This document shows positions 1 to 6,258 of a stretch of 7,990 bases of DNA, piece after piece. Location: NCBI GenBank assembly GCA_002305435.1, contig DBQZ01000018.1, forward strand, positions 16,924 to 24,913. The letters run 5' to 3'. The stretch's first letter is position 1. Each line of letters starts with the position of its first letter. Both the position numbers and the translations under genes were made by a program. The stretch comes from Clostridiales bacterium UBA1381 (lineage in GTDB: Bacteria > Bacillota > Clostridia > UBA1381). The notes below the pieces were generated by a model. That model saw nothing but the letters and a program-made list of their open reading frames with translations, did no database searches and was not told the DNA's origin.

Positions 1-1352
1 GAGGATTTTATTATATCGTCCGTGCGTCCCACGTACCACAAATAGCCGTCCTTGTCCATGCAGGCGGTATCGCCGGTATGGTAGCGGCCGTCAAACCATG
101 ATGATTCCGTCATCGCACGGTCGTTGTAATAGCCGAGGAAAAGCCCGCAGGGAGCGCCTTTTTCCGTATTTATAACGATCTCCCCCGGTTCCATGTAACC
201 GGCAGGGCTGCCGTCACGGCGCAGTATCTCCACCGGGAACAGCGGCGACGCTTTGCCCATAGAACCCGACTTTGGCGTTGTTCCCCTAAGGTTTGCCGCA
301 ACAAGCGTTGTCTCCGTCTGACCAAAACCCTCCATTATCGTAAGGCCTGTCGCTTTTTTGAACTGCTCAAGCACTTCGGGGTTTAGCGCTTCGCCTGCCG
401 TGGTTGCATGCTTTATCGAGGAAAGGTCGTATTTTGACAGATCCTCCTTTATAAAGAAGCGGTACATTGTCGGCGGCGCACAAAACGTCGTTATGTTGTA
501 CTTTTTAAACATCGGCATGATGTCGGCAGCCGAAAACCTGTCGAAATCATAAACGAAAACCGCCGCCTCGCAGAGCCACTGGCCGTAAATCTTTCCCCAG
601 AGCGATTTTGCCCAGCCGGTTTCCGAAATCGTAAGATGAAGCCCCTCGGGGTCAACGTTTTGCCAGTACTTGGCCGTTATTATATGGCCGAGAGGGTATT
701 TATAGCTGTGGGCTGCTATTTTCGGATATGCGGTCGTACCTGAGGTGAAGAACATAAACGACATATCATCCCCGCCCGGGGCGTCCTCCGCCCTCTTATA
801 TTCGGGGGAAAACCAGTTAACATCCTCATCGTAATTGTTCCAGCCCTCACGGCTGCCGTTTACTATCACCTTCGTACGCACCTGAGGGTTTCTCAGCATC
901 GCAAGCTCCGCCTCAGCTGCCGTATCGCCGTCTGCTGTGCAGATAACGGCGCTTATGCCGGCAGCCCTGAACCGGTAGTCGAAATCCTCCTCCATAAGCT
1001 GGCTCGTAGCTGGGATTGCAATCGCCCCTATCTTATGCAGGGCATTTATTATCGGCCAGAACTGGTAATGACGTTTTAAAACCAAAAGGACACGGTGGCC
1101 TCTTTTTATCCCCAAAAAGGAAAAGTAATTCGCCGCTTTCGAGGAATCACGGCTGATGTCCCCGAACGTAAAGCTGCGGGCGACACGCTCACGGCTTACG
1201 TGCAAAAGCGCCAGCTTCTGCGGCGATTTTTTCGCCATCGCATCCACAACGTCAAAGGCGAAATTGAAATGTTCTGTGTTCTTGAAAGTGATGCTGACAG
1301 GCTGGGAGTTTTCATCCTCGCAGATGTCGGCAAAATTTTCCCATATACGCAT
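1..1352 (-). CDS. Acyl-CoA synthetase (AMP-forming), medium-chain/acetyl-CoA synthetase type, 3' end outside window
   Basis: Activates a carboxylic acid with ATP to an acyl-adenylate and transfers the acyl group to CoA; expected in the cytoplasm. The 450 visible residues cover the large N-terminal domain of the ANL (adenylate-forming) superfamily. The phosphate-binding loop FFTSGTTAYPK is at about residues 201-211, a substrate-pocket segment SETGWAKSLWGK at about 243-254, GFGQTET at 342-348, YHTGD at 424-428, and the hinge GRTDDIIK at 442-449. The tryptophan-containing SETGWAKS segment resembles medium-chain (ACSM/MACS-like) enzymes more than classical AcsA, but the acid substrate cannot be read from sequence. 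The frame stays open to base 1, so roughly the last 100 residues (mobile C-terminal domain) are missing from view. ATG at 1352 is the only reasonable start; GAGG lies 12 bases upstream, somewhat far. It follows the RNase H gene by 41 bases and is probably co-transcribed with it. The P-loop has Ala where Gly or Ser is usual. Confidence 0.93.
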   Translation of the reverse strand, partial: MRIWENFADICEDENSQPVSITFKNTEHFNFAFDVVDAMAKKSPQKLALLHVSRERVARSFTFGDISRDSSKAANYFSFLGIKRGHRVLLVLKRHYQFWPIINALHKIGAIAIPATSQLMEEDFDYRFRAAGISAVICTADGDTAAEAELAMLRNPQVRTKVIVNGSREGWNNYDEDVNWFSPEYKRAEDAPGGDDMSFMFFTSGTTAYPKIAAHSYKYPLGHIITAKYWQNVDPEGLHLTISETGWAKSLWGKIYGQWLCEAAVFVYDFDRFSAADIMPMFKKYNITTFCAPPTMYRFFIKEDLSKYDLSSIKHATTAGEALNPEVLEQFKKATGLTIMEGFGQTETTLVAANLRGTTPKSGSMGKASPLFPVEILRRDGSPAGYMEPGEIVINTEKGAPCGLFLGYYNDRAMTESSWFDGRYHTGDTACMDKDGYLWYVGRTDDIIKS

Positions 1353-1393
1353 ATCTTTAAAGCGCCTCTTTTCTTTATAGAATAAGCCGGGTC

Positions 1394-2032
1394 TTATATC
1401 CCGAGAGCCGATTTTGCAAGCGAATCGGCAATATCGTTGTATTTGTCTCCGGAATGGCCGCGCACCTTTTTAAAGCGCACGCTGAGCGTCTGTTTCACTT
1501 TGTCGAAATACGCCTTATACGACTGCGTATGTGGATTATTCGTCCTCCATTCGCCGGTACACCAGCATTCTATGCCGCTGTAGTCGTAGAAGATGTCCAC
1601 GGAGGGTATATTATGTTCAACACAGTATCCCATGGCAAACTTCGCTCCCTCTATCTCACCGGCAACGTTCCTCATCGAGGCCGCCTCGTCCCTGTCAAAG
1701 GCCTGCTTAAAATAAAGCTCCTCCCCGCCGGTTATTATAACCGCCCCGAAAGAGTACCGCCCGTCAGACGGCGAATAGCTGCCGTCAACGTAGGCAACCG
1801 CCTCCGCCGGAGATTCCTCCGCTATTGGGGAAGTTTCCCCTGCCGGGGAAATATTTCCGCCACGCACGAACGCTTCCGCTTCCGCTTCAGTTAAAAACCC
1901 CTTATAGGACGCCCCGCCGAAGCCGTACACCTGCTTTTTGCAGTCCTCCCAGCTTGTGTATACGCCGGGGACTCTTCCGCAGCGCACAGCGTAGAATTTG
2001 TTCGCTTTTTTCGCCATAATTACTGTGTTCAT
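1394..2032 (-). CDS. RNase HI with N-terminal RNA-DNA hybrid-binding domain
   Basis: Predicted endonuclease cleaving the RNA strand of RNA-DNA hybrids (primers, R-loops). Residues about 11-57 form the small hybrid-binding (viroplasmin-like) domain, with KFYAVRCGRVPGVYTSWEDC and the later GFGGASYKGF. A Pro/Glu/Ser linker (about 58-78) joins it to an RNase H fold. The catalytic residues appear intact: Asp83 in AYVDGSY, Glu126 in NVAGEIEGA, Asp150 in FYDYSG, and His193/Asp200 in VRGHSGDKYNDIAD. The 212-residue length suits this two-domain architecture. The start is uncertain: ATG at 2032 has only a purine-rich AAAGAAACGGA before it, and ATG at 2017 (MAKKANKFYAV) looks more like family N-termini but also lacks a good ribosome binding site. 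A strong promoter lies about 25 bases upstream of the longer start. I do not assign rnhA because a second RNase H may exist elsewhere in the genome. Confidence 0.93.
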   Translation of the reverse strand: MNTVIMAKKANKFYAVRCGRVPGVYTSWEDCKKQVYGFGGASYKGFLTEAEAEAFVRGGNISPAGETSPIAEESPAEAVAYVDGSYSPSDGRYSFGAVIITGGEELYFKQAFDRDEAASMRNVAGEIEGAKFAMGYCVEHNIPSVDIFYDYSGIECWCTGEWRTNNPHTQSYKAYFDKVKQTLSVRFKKVRGHSGDKYNDIADSLAKSALGI

Positions 2033-2057
2033 TCCGTTTCTTTAAGCATTTTAAGCT

Positions 2058-2086
2058 ATTATACCATTATTTTTTTGCCATTTCAA
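2058..2086 (-). promoter_or_regulatory. Sigma-70-type promoter for the RNase H / acyl-CoA synthetase unit
   Basis: Read on the minus strand: -35 box TTGAAA (2086-2081), a 17-base spacer, and a consensus -10 box TATAAT (2063-2058). Transcription should begin near 2051, giving a leader of only about 20 bases before ATG 2032. It sits downstream of the tRNA terminator, which fits an independent transcription unit. Confidence 0.8.
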
Positions 2087-2142
2087 GAGGTATTGCAAAA
2101 AAAGTTAGTGTCGATACAAGAGAAAATCAATGTTTGCCATAT

Positions 2143-2197
2143 TGCGGCGGAAATTTTGCACGAAAAAAAGACGGCTTTTATAAGCCGTCCCGCCGCA
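2143..2197. repeat. Inverted repeat enclosing the tRNA terminator
   Basis: TGCGGCGG at 2143-2150 and its exact reverse complement CCGCCGCA at 2190-2197 flank the terminator hairpin and its T-tract. In minus-strand RNA the 5' arm abuts the terminator stem and the 3' arm lies after the T-tract, so the outer stem can form only in transcripts that escape termination. Its role, if any, is unknown. Confidence 0.55.
2163..2189 (-). terminator. Intrinsic terminator after tRNA-Ala
   Basis: On the minus strand GACGGCTT-ATAA-AAGCCGTC forms a perfect 8-base-pair stem with a 4-base loop (2189-2170), followed directly by seven T residues (2169-2163). It is 11 bases past the encoded CCA of the tRNA. No other convincing terminator is visible between here and the start of the long operon, so it probably ends both the tRNA transcript and any read-through from the tetrapyrrole genes. 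Confidence 0.9.
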
Positions 2198-2200
2198 TTT

Positions 2201-2276
2201 TGGTGGAGCATAGGGGATTCGAACCCCTGACCCCAACACTGCCAGTGTTGTGCGCTCCCAGCTGCGCTAATGCCCC
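2201..2276 (-). tRNA. tRNA-Ala(GGC)
   Basis: A 76-base cloverleaf on the minus strand. The acceptor arms GGGGCAT and ATGCTCC pair with a G3:U70 wobble, the main alanine identity element. The D arm is GCGC/GCGC around AGCTGGGA. The anticodon stem CAACA/TGTTG holds loop CTGGCAG, giving anticodon GGC, which reads GCC. The variable region is GGGTC, and the T arm is AGGGG-TTCGAAT-CCCCT. Discriminator A is followed by an encoded CCA. It has its own promoter immediately upstream and its own terminator downstream. Confidence 0.97.
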
Positions 2277-2287
2277 GTAACATTTTT

Positions 2288-2316
2288 ATTATATCACAGG
2301 ATTTTGTGCAATGCAA
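2288..2316 (-). promoter_or_regulatory. Promoter for tRNA-Ala
   Basis: Minus strand: -35 TTGCAT (2316-2311), a 17-base spacer, and -10 TATAAT (2293-2288) with an upstream TG giving an extended -10 (TGATATAAT). The mature tRNA begins 11 bases after the -10 box, so the 5' leader is only a few bases long. The promoter lies between the stop of the precorrin-2 dehydrogenase gene and the tRNA. Confidence 0.85.
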
Positions 2317-2334
2317 GAGCAAATTTTGATTTTT

Positions 2335-2769
2335 TCAAAAAATTTCCCCCTCCATCATCCGCCGAAGCTCGTCCCGCATACGAACAGCCCCTGCCGGATC
2401 CTTTCCGTTCGTCGATACCGCCGCCACCGCTTCCCCGTTCTCAAACACCGCGCCGAAAAATACGCTGCCATCCCTGCCGGCGTTTACCGGTATCCTGCAA
2501 CTTTTGCAAAGCTCGGCTATATGCCGGTTTAACCTCCGGTCGTCGGTCGCTGCAACCACTATATCAGCCCCCGCAATATCCTCATCGCAAAAAGGCCGCC
2601 TTTTTATATCATCGGCTATTTCCTCAAATTCCCCCAAAACCTCCGGCGCAATGACTCTTATCCTTGCCCCGAAACGCTTTAGCACCTGCGCCTTTCGCAG
2701 AGCCACACGTCCGCCGCCCGCAAACAGGCAGCGCTTTTCCTCCATTTCCACAAACAGCGGATAATACAT
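2335..2769 (-). CDS. Precorrin-2 dehydrogenase / sirohydrochlorin ferrochelatase-like protein (short form)
   Basis: Expected to oxidise precorrin-2 to sirohydrochlorin with NAD+, and possibly to insert iron to make siroheme, as in Met8p, SirC and the N-terminal part of CysG. A Rossmann nucleotide site is visible: FAGGGRVALRKAQ at about residues 16-28, then VVAATDDRRLN at 71-81. The segment VNAGRD (95-100) matches the family's VN-x-x-D region carrying the key aspartate, and VAAVSTNGKDPAGAVRMRDEL (116-135) matches the active-site serine-rich loop. At 144 residues it lacks most of the C-terminal helical dimerisation domain of the roughly 200-residue form; short versions are known in Clostridia. 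Its ATG directly follows the hemA TAG with no gap, and AGGAGG six bases upstream lies inside hemA, so translation is probably coupled. Whether it chelates iron as well as dehydrogenates cannot be decided here. Confidence 0.9.
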   Translation of the reverse strand: MYYPLFVEMEEKRCLFAGGGRVALRKAQVLKRFGARIRVIAPEVLGEFEEIADDIKRRPFCDEDIAGADIVVAATDDRRLNRHIAELCKSCRIPVNAGRDGSVFFGAVFENGEAVAAVSTNGKDPAGAVRMRDELRRMMEGEIF

Positions 2770-3816
2770 CTAAAGCCTCCTAAGCGCCGAAAGCGTTGAG
2801 CGGAACTCCTCAAGATCCGCCTTATCCCTTAGCTCATACAGTATCTTCATATCAAACGGCGGCCTGTATCCGCCTGCGAGATAGCGTGAGAGCTCTATCT
2901 TCTTCATCGTCTCGCCGGCTGATACCTCAGCCCTTTCCTCAGCATCTTCCGCAGCCGCACGGCGCAGATCCTCGTTCCTGCCTATCTCTGTGCGGAACTC
3001 GTCTATATCAATAAGCCTTGAAATCTTCCCCACCTCAGGGTCAATATCCCTCGGCACAGCCATATCTATAAACAGCCTCGGTATCCGCCCAAGCTTTTTT
3101 ACCGCATCGAACGTCACGGTATAATGCGGGCTTTTCGTGGCGCTTATGACCACGTCCGCCTTTTCCATAACCGAAAACCGCTGCCGGTAATCCACCATTT
3201 CAACAGCCGTCCCCAAAAGACGGTGGCTGCTCGTTCCCGTACCGGATACAGCTATGCCTTTTGCGGCGATATTCTTAGCGGCGGCAGAGCCGATCCTCCC
3301 GCTTGCCCCAATTACAAGCACAAGCTGCGGCTTTTCGGCATCAGCCAGATTTGCCGCAATCGTCGCCGACGATACGGGGGAGTCGGAAAGGCGGGTGTTC
3401 GTCTTTACCTCCTTCGCCCACGCTGACGCCTCACGGAAAAGTATGTTTATGTCACGGTCGCAAAACCCCGCCTTATGCGAAAACTCGAACGCTTCCTTTA
3501 CCTGTCGCAGGATCTCGTCCTCGCCCAAAACGGCCGAATCAAGCCCCGCAGCCACACGGAACAGATGACGTACCGCTCCCTCCTCGCTGTATCGGCGGAT
3601 ATACGGCGCAAGCGCCGGAGGTGTCGGCGGACGGTGTGTACGGCAGCTTATGTAAACCTCACTGCGGTTGCAGGTGAATATCCCCGCCGCCCCGTCAATC
3701 TGCGGATTATCCGTCAATCGTTCAAGAAAACCGTACGCATCATGTGCATCAGGGGAGAACCGCTCCCTCACCTCCACCGGCGCAGTCTTGTAGCTGACAG
3801 TCCACGAATAAAGCAA
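2770..3816 (-). CDS. hemA: Glutamyl-tRNA reductase, C-terminally short
   Basis: Catalyses NADPH-dependent reduction of glutamyl-tRNA(Glu) to glutamate-1-semialdehyde, the first committed step of the C5 tetrapyrrole pathway, in the cytoplasm. The N-terminal catalytic domain has YKTAPVEVRERF (9-20), the nucleophilic Cys49 in FTCNRSEVY, and HLFRVAAGLDSAVLGEDEIL (84-103). The NADPH domain has VIGASGRIG (168-176), VISATKSP (223-230) and the family signature DMAVPRDIDP (251-260). At 348 residues it is about 70 shorter than usual: a charged linker helix remains (about 283-310), but the terminal part of the dimerisation domain is absent. The start is TTG, preceded by AAGGGGG at seven bases; an in-frame TAA just upstream rules out a longer start. 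It begins 15 bases after the Nif3-like gene and abuts the precorrin-2 dehydrogenase gene, which points to siroheme or cobamide rather than necessarily heme synthesis. Confidence 0.95.
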   Translation of the reverse strand: MLYSWTVSYKTAPVEVRERFSPDAHDAYGFLERLTDNPQIDGAAGIFTCNRSEVYISCRTHRPPTPPALAPYIRRYSEEGAVRHLFRVAAGLDSAVLGEDEILRQVKEAFEFSHKAGFCDRDINILFREASAWAKEVKTNTRLSDSPVSSATIAANLADAEKPQLVLVIGASGRIGSAAAKNIAAKGIAVSGTGTSSHRLLGTAVEMVDYRQRFSVMEKADVVISATKSPHYTVTFDAVKKLGRIPRLFIDMAVPRDIDPEVGKISRLIDIDEFRTEIGRNEDLRRAAAEDAEERAEVSAGETMKKIELSRYLAGGYRPPFDMKILYELRDKADLEEFRSTLSALRRL

Positions 3817-3830
3817 ACTACGTCCCCCTT
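3817..3830 (-). promoter_or_regulatory. Ribosome binding site deciding the TTG start of hemA
   Basis: AAGGGGG (3830-3824) stands seven bases before TTG at 3816. The upstream in-frame TAA at 3831-3829 and the match of the following residues to HemA N-termini make TTG the only workable start. Confidence 0.7.
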
Positions 3831-3831
3831 A

Positions 3832-4611
3832 TCAGAAGCCGCGGCTTATAATATCCTCGGTGTACCGCAGAATATCAAGCCCCGTCCCCTTGAAATGGTC
3901 GGCAAACATATCGACTGCCATCATCTCGCTTACGCCGTGACCGAGCTTTATCACACGCATCCCGCCGTCTACAGCTTCAAGATCGGCATGGTAATTCATC
4001 TCGCCCGTCACAAACAGCCTCGCTCCGGCTTTTACAGCCATGCCGACGTAGCTTCCGCCGCCGCCGTTTACGGCCGCTACCTTTCCCGGACGCTTGTACA
4101 TATCCTCTTCCTCTATGCCGACTGTGATGACGTTTTTCGTACCGAAAGCTTTTTTGAGCTTTTCTATATATTCGCCGTACCGTGTACGCACACGGCCCAC
4201 ACGGCCTATGCCTGAGCCGGGGAGCTTTCCCGCCTCTAAAATTTCCGGATCCTCAAGCTCCAACATCTCGGCGAATTTATCGTTGAGCCCGCCTGCTGCC
4301 GCATCTGCGTTCGTATGGGCGGCAAAAAGGCTTATGCCGAATTTGCCGAGTATTGAAATCATGTAGCCTGTGCTGTCGTCCGTCCTCACCTGCCGGATCG
4401 GCTTTAGGAGTATCGGGTGGTGGGAAATTATAATATCCGCCCCCGCCTGAGCCGCTTCGAGTATAACGTCGCCCGTTACGTTCAGCGTGAAAAACGCCCG
4501 CTTTACATCATCGTCCGGCCGCCCGAACAAAAGCCCGCTGTTGTCCCATTCCTCGGCAAGCTCCGGCGGGTAATTTTCGTTCATTATCTTCATTATCTCC
4601 GAAATTTTCAT
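3832..4611 (-). CDS. Nif3-like dinuclear metal-center protein
   Basis: Member of the Nif3/YbgI (DUF34, 'GTP cyclohydrolase 1 type 2 homologue') family, whose biochemical role is unsettled. The five expected metal ligands are present, counting from ATG 4611: His64 and His65 in ISHHPILL, Asp103 in HTNADAAAGGLND, and His225 and Glu229 in LGHGVSE. The N-terminal EEWDNSGLLFG (21-31) is also a family hallmark. A central insert (about 125-200) carries VNGGGGSYVGMA. The length of 259 residues is normal. I chose ATG 4611 over the in-frame ATG at 4629 because AAAGGA lies nine bases before 4611, whereas 4629 has no ribosome binding site and that ATG overlaps the region supplying it. It starts 24 bases after the membrane-protein gene and ends 15 bases before hemA. 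In many Firmicutes this family sits next to trmK/rpoD; that context is absent here. Confidence 0.92.
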   Translation of the reverse strand: MKISEIMKIMNENYPPELAEEWDNSGLLFGRPDDDVKRAFFTLNVTGDVILEAAQAGADIIISHHPILLKPIRQVRTDDSTGYMISILGKFGISLFAAHTNADAAAGGLNDKFAEMLELEDPEILEAGKLPGSGIGRVGRVRTRYGEYIEKLKKAFGTKNVITVGIEEEDMYKRPGKVAAVNGGGGSYVGMAVKAGARLFVTGEMNYHADLEAVDGGMRVIKLGHGVSEMMAVDMFADHFKGTGLDILRYTEDIISRGF

Positions 4612-4620
4612 TGCGTTTCG

Positions 4621-4626
4621 TCCTTT
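4621..4626 (-). promoter_or_regulatory. Ribosome binding site choosing the Nif3-like start
   Basis: AAAGGA at 4626-4621, nine bases before ATG 4611. It argues against the longer start at 4629, which would place this site inside the coding sequence. Confidence 0.6.
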
Positions 4627-4635
4627 CATAATATA

Positions 4636-6258
4636 TCAAAGCTCTATAAACTCAATACTGTTGCTGTAAATTATCGCACAGTGGGAATCTCCCATTATAT
4701 ACAGGCCGTAAACATCCATCGCCGCCGTATAGGAGCGTATATCCCCTGAGCCGAAATCGTACATCAGTATATCACGGCCGTTGTTGAAGATTATTATCTC
4801 CTCAGACAGAGCCAGATAATCCGCCAGCTGGTCGGGAGTGTAGCTGTAGAGCTGCCGCCCTTTTGCGGAATAGTAGCAGAACTGGGGAGCGTTTGAAAGC
4901 TCCAAAAGCACAGCCGTATCCCCCTGCTCGTCCTTCGCCATCCGGCAAAGCTCGCCCTCGGAATATTCCGCCGTCCATTCGACCTTCCCCTTTGTATTCA
5001 TGCAAAGAACACGGTTATCCCCCGTAACGTGCAGATCCTCTCCGATAAACTCCACCGAAAAAATTGCGCAGTTGTCGGCATCGTAGCGGGCGTAGCTCTC
5101 GCTCTGGTTTATATCAAACAGCAGCACGGAGGATTTCACCTGCTCGGAGGTGTTCATAACAGCCGCCGCCACCGTACGGCTCCTCGGCGATATCGCAGCC
5201 GACATAACGCTGCCGCTGCCGCTGTTCCATGCAAATATCCTCTCGCCGCTGCGGTTGTATATCTCCACCGAACCGCCGTAATACGCCTTCTCCACAACAA
5301 GCGCCGCCTCGCCGGAGGCTGAAATTGATGCGGATATTATATTCCCCTCCGCCTCGGCTGTATATACCGGCTTATCCTTTACATATAGGCAGAATTTCGT
5401 TCCGTTTTTCTCAGCGATAAGCGCATAGTCGCCGGAGGTCTTTATCACCGGCTCATTTATCGGCGAAACAACCTCCCATACCGTATTGCCCTCGCTGTCC
5501 ATATAGATGAATTTATTCGGCTTTGCGGCGGCGATACCGTCGTTATACACGCTGTATGAGGACGACGAAGCCTCCTCAAACGGCAGTATCATAAGCTGGG
5601 CGCCGATCGGCTGGTACGTCGGCTCCGGCGTCGGCACGCTGGGCTCCGTCACCGACAGACCCTGTATCCCCTGGGAAATACTCTCCCTTATCCGCTCCAC
5701 CGGCCCTCCTGCCGTCATCACTGCGGCAAATACAACGGCTGCGGCGGCAATTGCAATAAGTATGTATACAAGAACCTTTACAGGCACGCTTTTGCCGCTG
5801 TCATCCCCGTCTTCCTCGTACTCGGCCTCCGCCACAAAAGCGGGCTTTCTCTCTGCGGGAGCCTTTTTCCCGGATGAGGTGTCCTCAGGGGCTTTCTTCT
5901 CGGGTTCCTCCTCGGTAGCTTCCTCCGACGGAGCTTCCTCCTCGGAATCATCCTCGGACGGGGTATCCTCCGCTTTCGGGGGAGTATCCTCCGCAGGGGC
6001 TGTATCCTCCTCCACGCTGTCCGCTTCCTCTTCCTCGTCAAAGAAAACCTCCCTCTGGGGCGGCACTATCTCTTTTACAAGCTCCGTCTCCTCCTCAGCC
6101 GGCTTTTCCGGCTCCTCCTGCTTTATGGGGGGTTCGGGCTTTTTCGAGTATTTCGAGCTTGAGAGTGAAACGCCCGCCGGCAGAGTTTCCTCCTCTTCCG
6201 CCGAATCGAAGTAGTCTATATCGTCAAATTCTATATTATCGTTCTTTTTATCTGCCAT
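4636..6258 (-). CDS. Single-pass membrane protein with acidic cytosolic tail and extracytoplasmic beta-propeller (DUF5711-like)
   Basis: Function unknown. Residues about 1-157 are extremely acidic and low in complexity, rich in Glu, Asp, Pro, Ser and Ala, with only a few Lys/Arg. A single hydrophobic helix follows (VPVKVLVYILIAIAAAAVVF, about 158-177, continuing to about 183). Next come a Pro/Thr-rich stalk (about 200-220) and about 320 residues of short beta-strand repeats. Each repeat carries a hydrophobic strand followed by a turn such as DSEGNTVWEV, NRSGERIFAW, NTKGKVEWTA or SAKGRQLYSY, typical of WD40/PQQ-like propeller blades. This architecture matches what I know of clostridial DUF5711 proteins; the family name is from memory. 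No catalytic motif or signal-peptidase site is visible, so it should stay anchored with the propeller outside. Its ATG overlaps the truA stop by one base (TGATG), with GGAGG ten bases upstream, indicating translational coupling. It may be an envelope sensor or scaffold; this is inference only. Confidence 0.85.
   Translation of the reverse strand: MADKKNDNIEFDDIDYFDSAEEEETLPAGVSLSSSKYSKKPEPPIKQEEPEKPAEEETELVKEIVPPQREVFFDEEEEADSVEEDTAPAEDTPPKAEDTPSEDDSEEEAPSEEATEEEPEKKAPEDTSSGKKAPAERKPAFVAEAEYEEDGDDSGKSVPVKVLVYILIAIAAAAVVFAAVMTAGGPVERIRESISQGIQGLSVTEPSVPTPEPTYQPIGAQLMILPFEEASSSSYSVYNDGIAAAKPNKFIYMDSEGNTVWEVVSPINEPVIKTSGDYALIAEKNGTKFCLYVKDKPVYTAEAEGNIISASISASGEAALVVEKAYYGGSVEIYNRSGERIFAWNSGSGSVMSAAISPRSRTVAAAVMNTSEQVKSSVLLFDINQSESYARYDADNCAIFSVEFIGEDLHVTGDNRVLCMNTKGKVEWTAEYSEGELCRMAKDEQGDTAVLLELSNAPQFCYYSAKGRQLYSYTPDQLADYLALSEEIIIFNNGRDILMYDFGSGDIRSYTAAMDVYGLYIMGDSHCAIIYSNSIEFIEL
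5860..6200. repeat. Low-complexity GAGGA-rich coding region
   Basis: The stretch encoding the acidic tail is dominated on the plus strand by TCCTC-type words, as in repeated variants of gtatcctccg near 5962-6010. The words are imperfect and not arranged with a fixed period. They explain several long antisense open frames here, which I regard as shadows. Confidence 0.6.

Noticed and set aside
1095..1385. Plus-strand open frames at the left part of the window
   Set aside because: They are antisense to the start of the acyl-CoA synthetase, whose minus-strand frame carries clear family motifs.
2201..2276. tRNA gene as an integration (attachment) site
   Set aside because: There is no integrase, and no repeat of the tRNA 3' end was noticed elsewhere in the window.
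2083..2322. A 79-codon open frame on the minus strand
   Set aside because: It covers the tRNA-Ala gene, its promoter and its terminator, and has no protein-like pattern; it is a chance open frame.
2321..2345. AT-rich inverted repeat around the stop of the precorrin-2 dehydrogenase gene
   Set aside because: The stem is only A/T pairs with a large loop and no clear T-tract after it; not a credible intrinsic terminator.
3475..4215. A 246-codon plus-strand open frame crossing hemA and the Nif3-like gene
   Set aside because: It lies opposite two well-supported genes and spans their boundary; the translation shows no recognisable domain.
4612..4629. Longer start of the Nif3-like protein (MKGRNA extension)
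   Set aside because: There is no ribosome binding site before 4629, while the extension itself contains AAAGGA correctly placed for ATG 4611.
5507..6214. A long Ser-rich open frame on the plus strand
   Set aside because: It is the antisense of the GAGGA-rich acidic tail of the membrane protein; low-complexity DNA keeps that frame open. There is no convincing ribosome binding site or domain.
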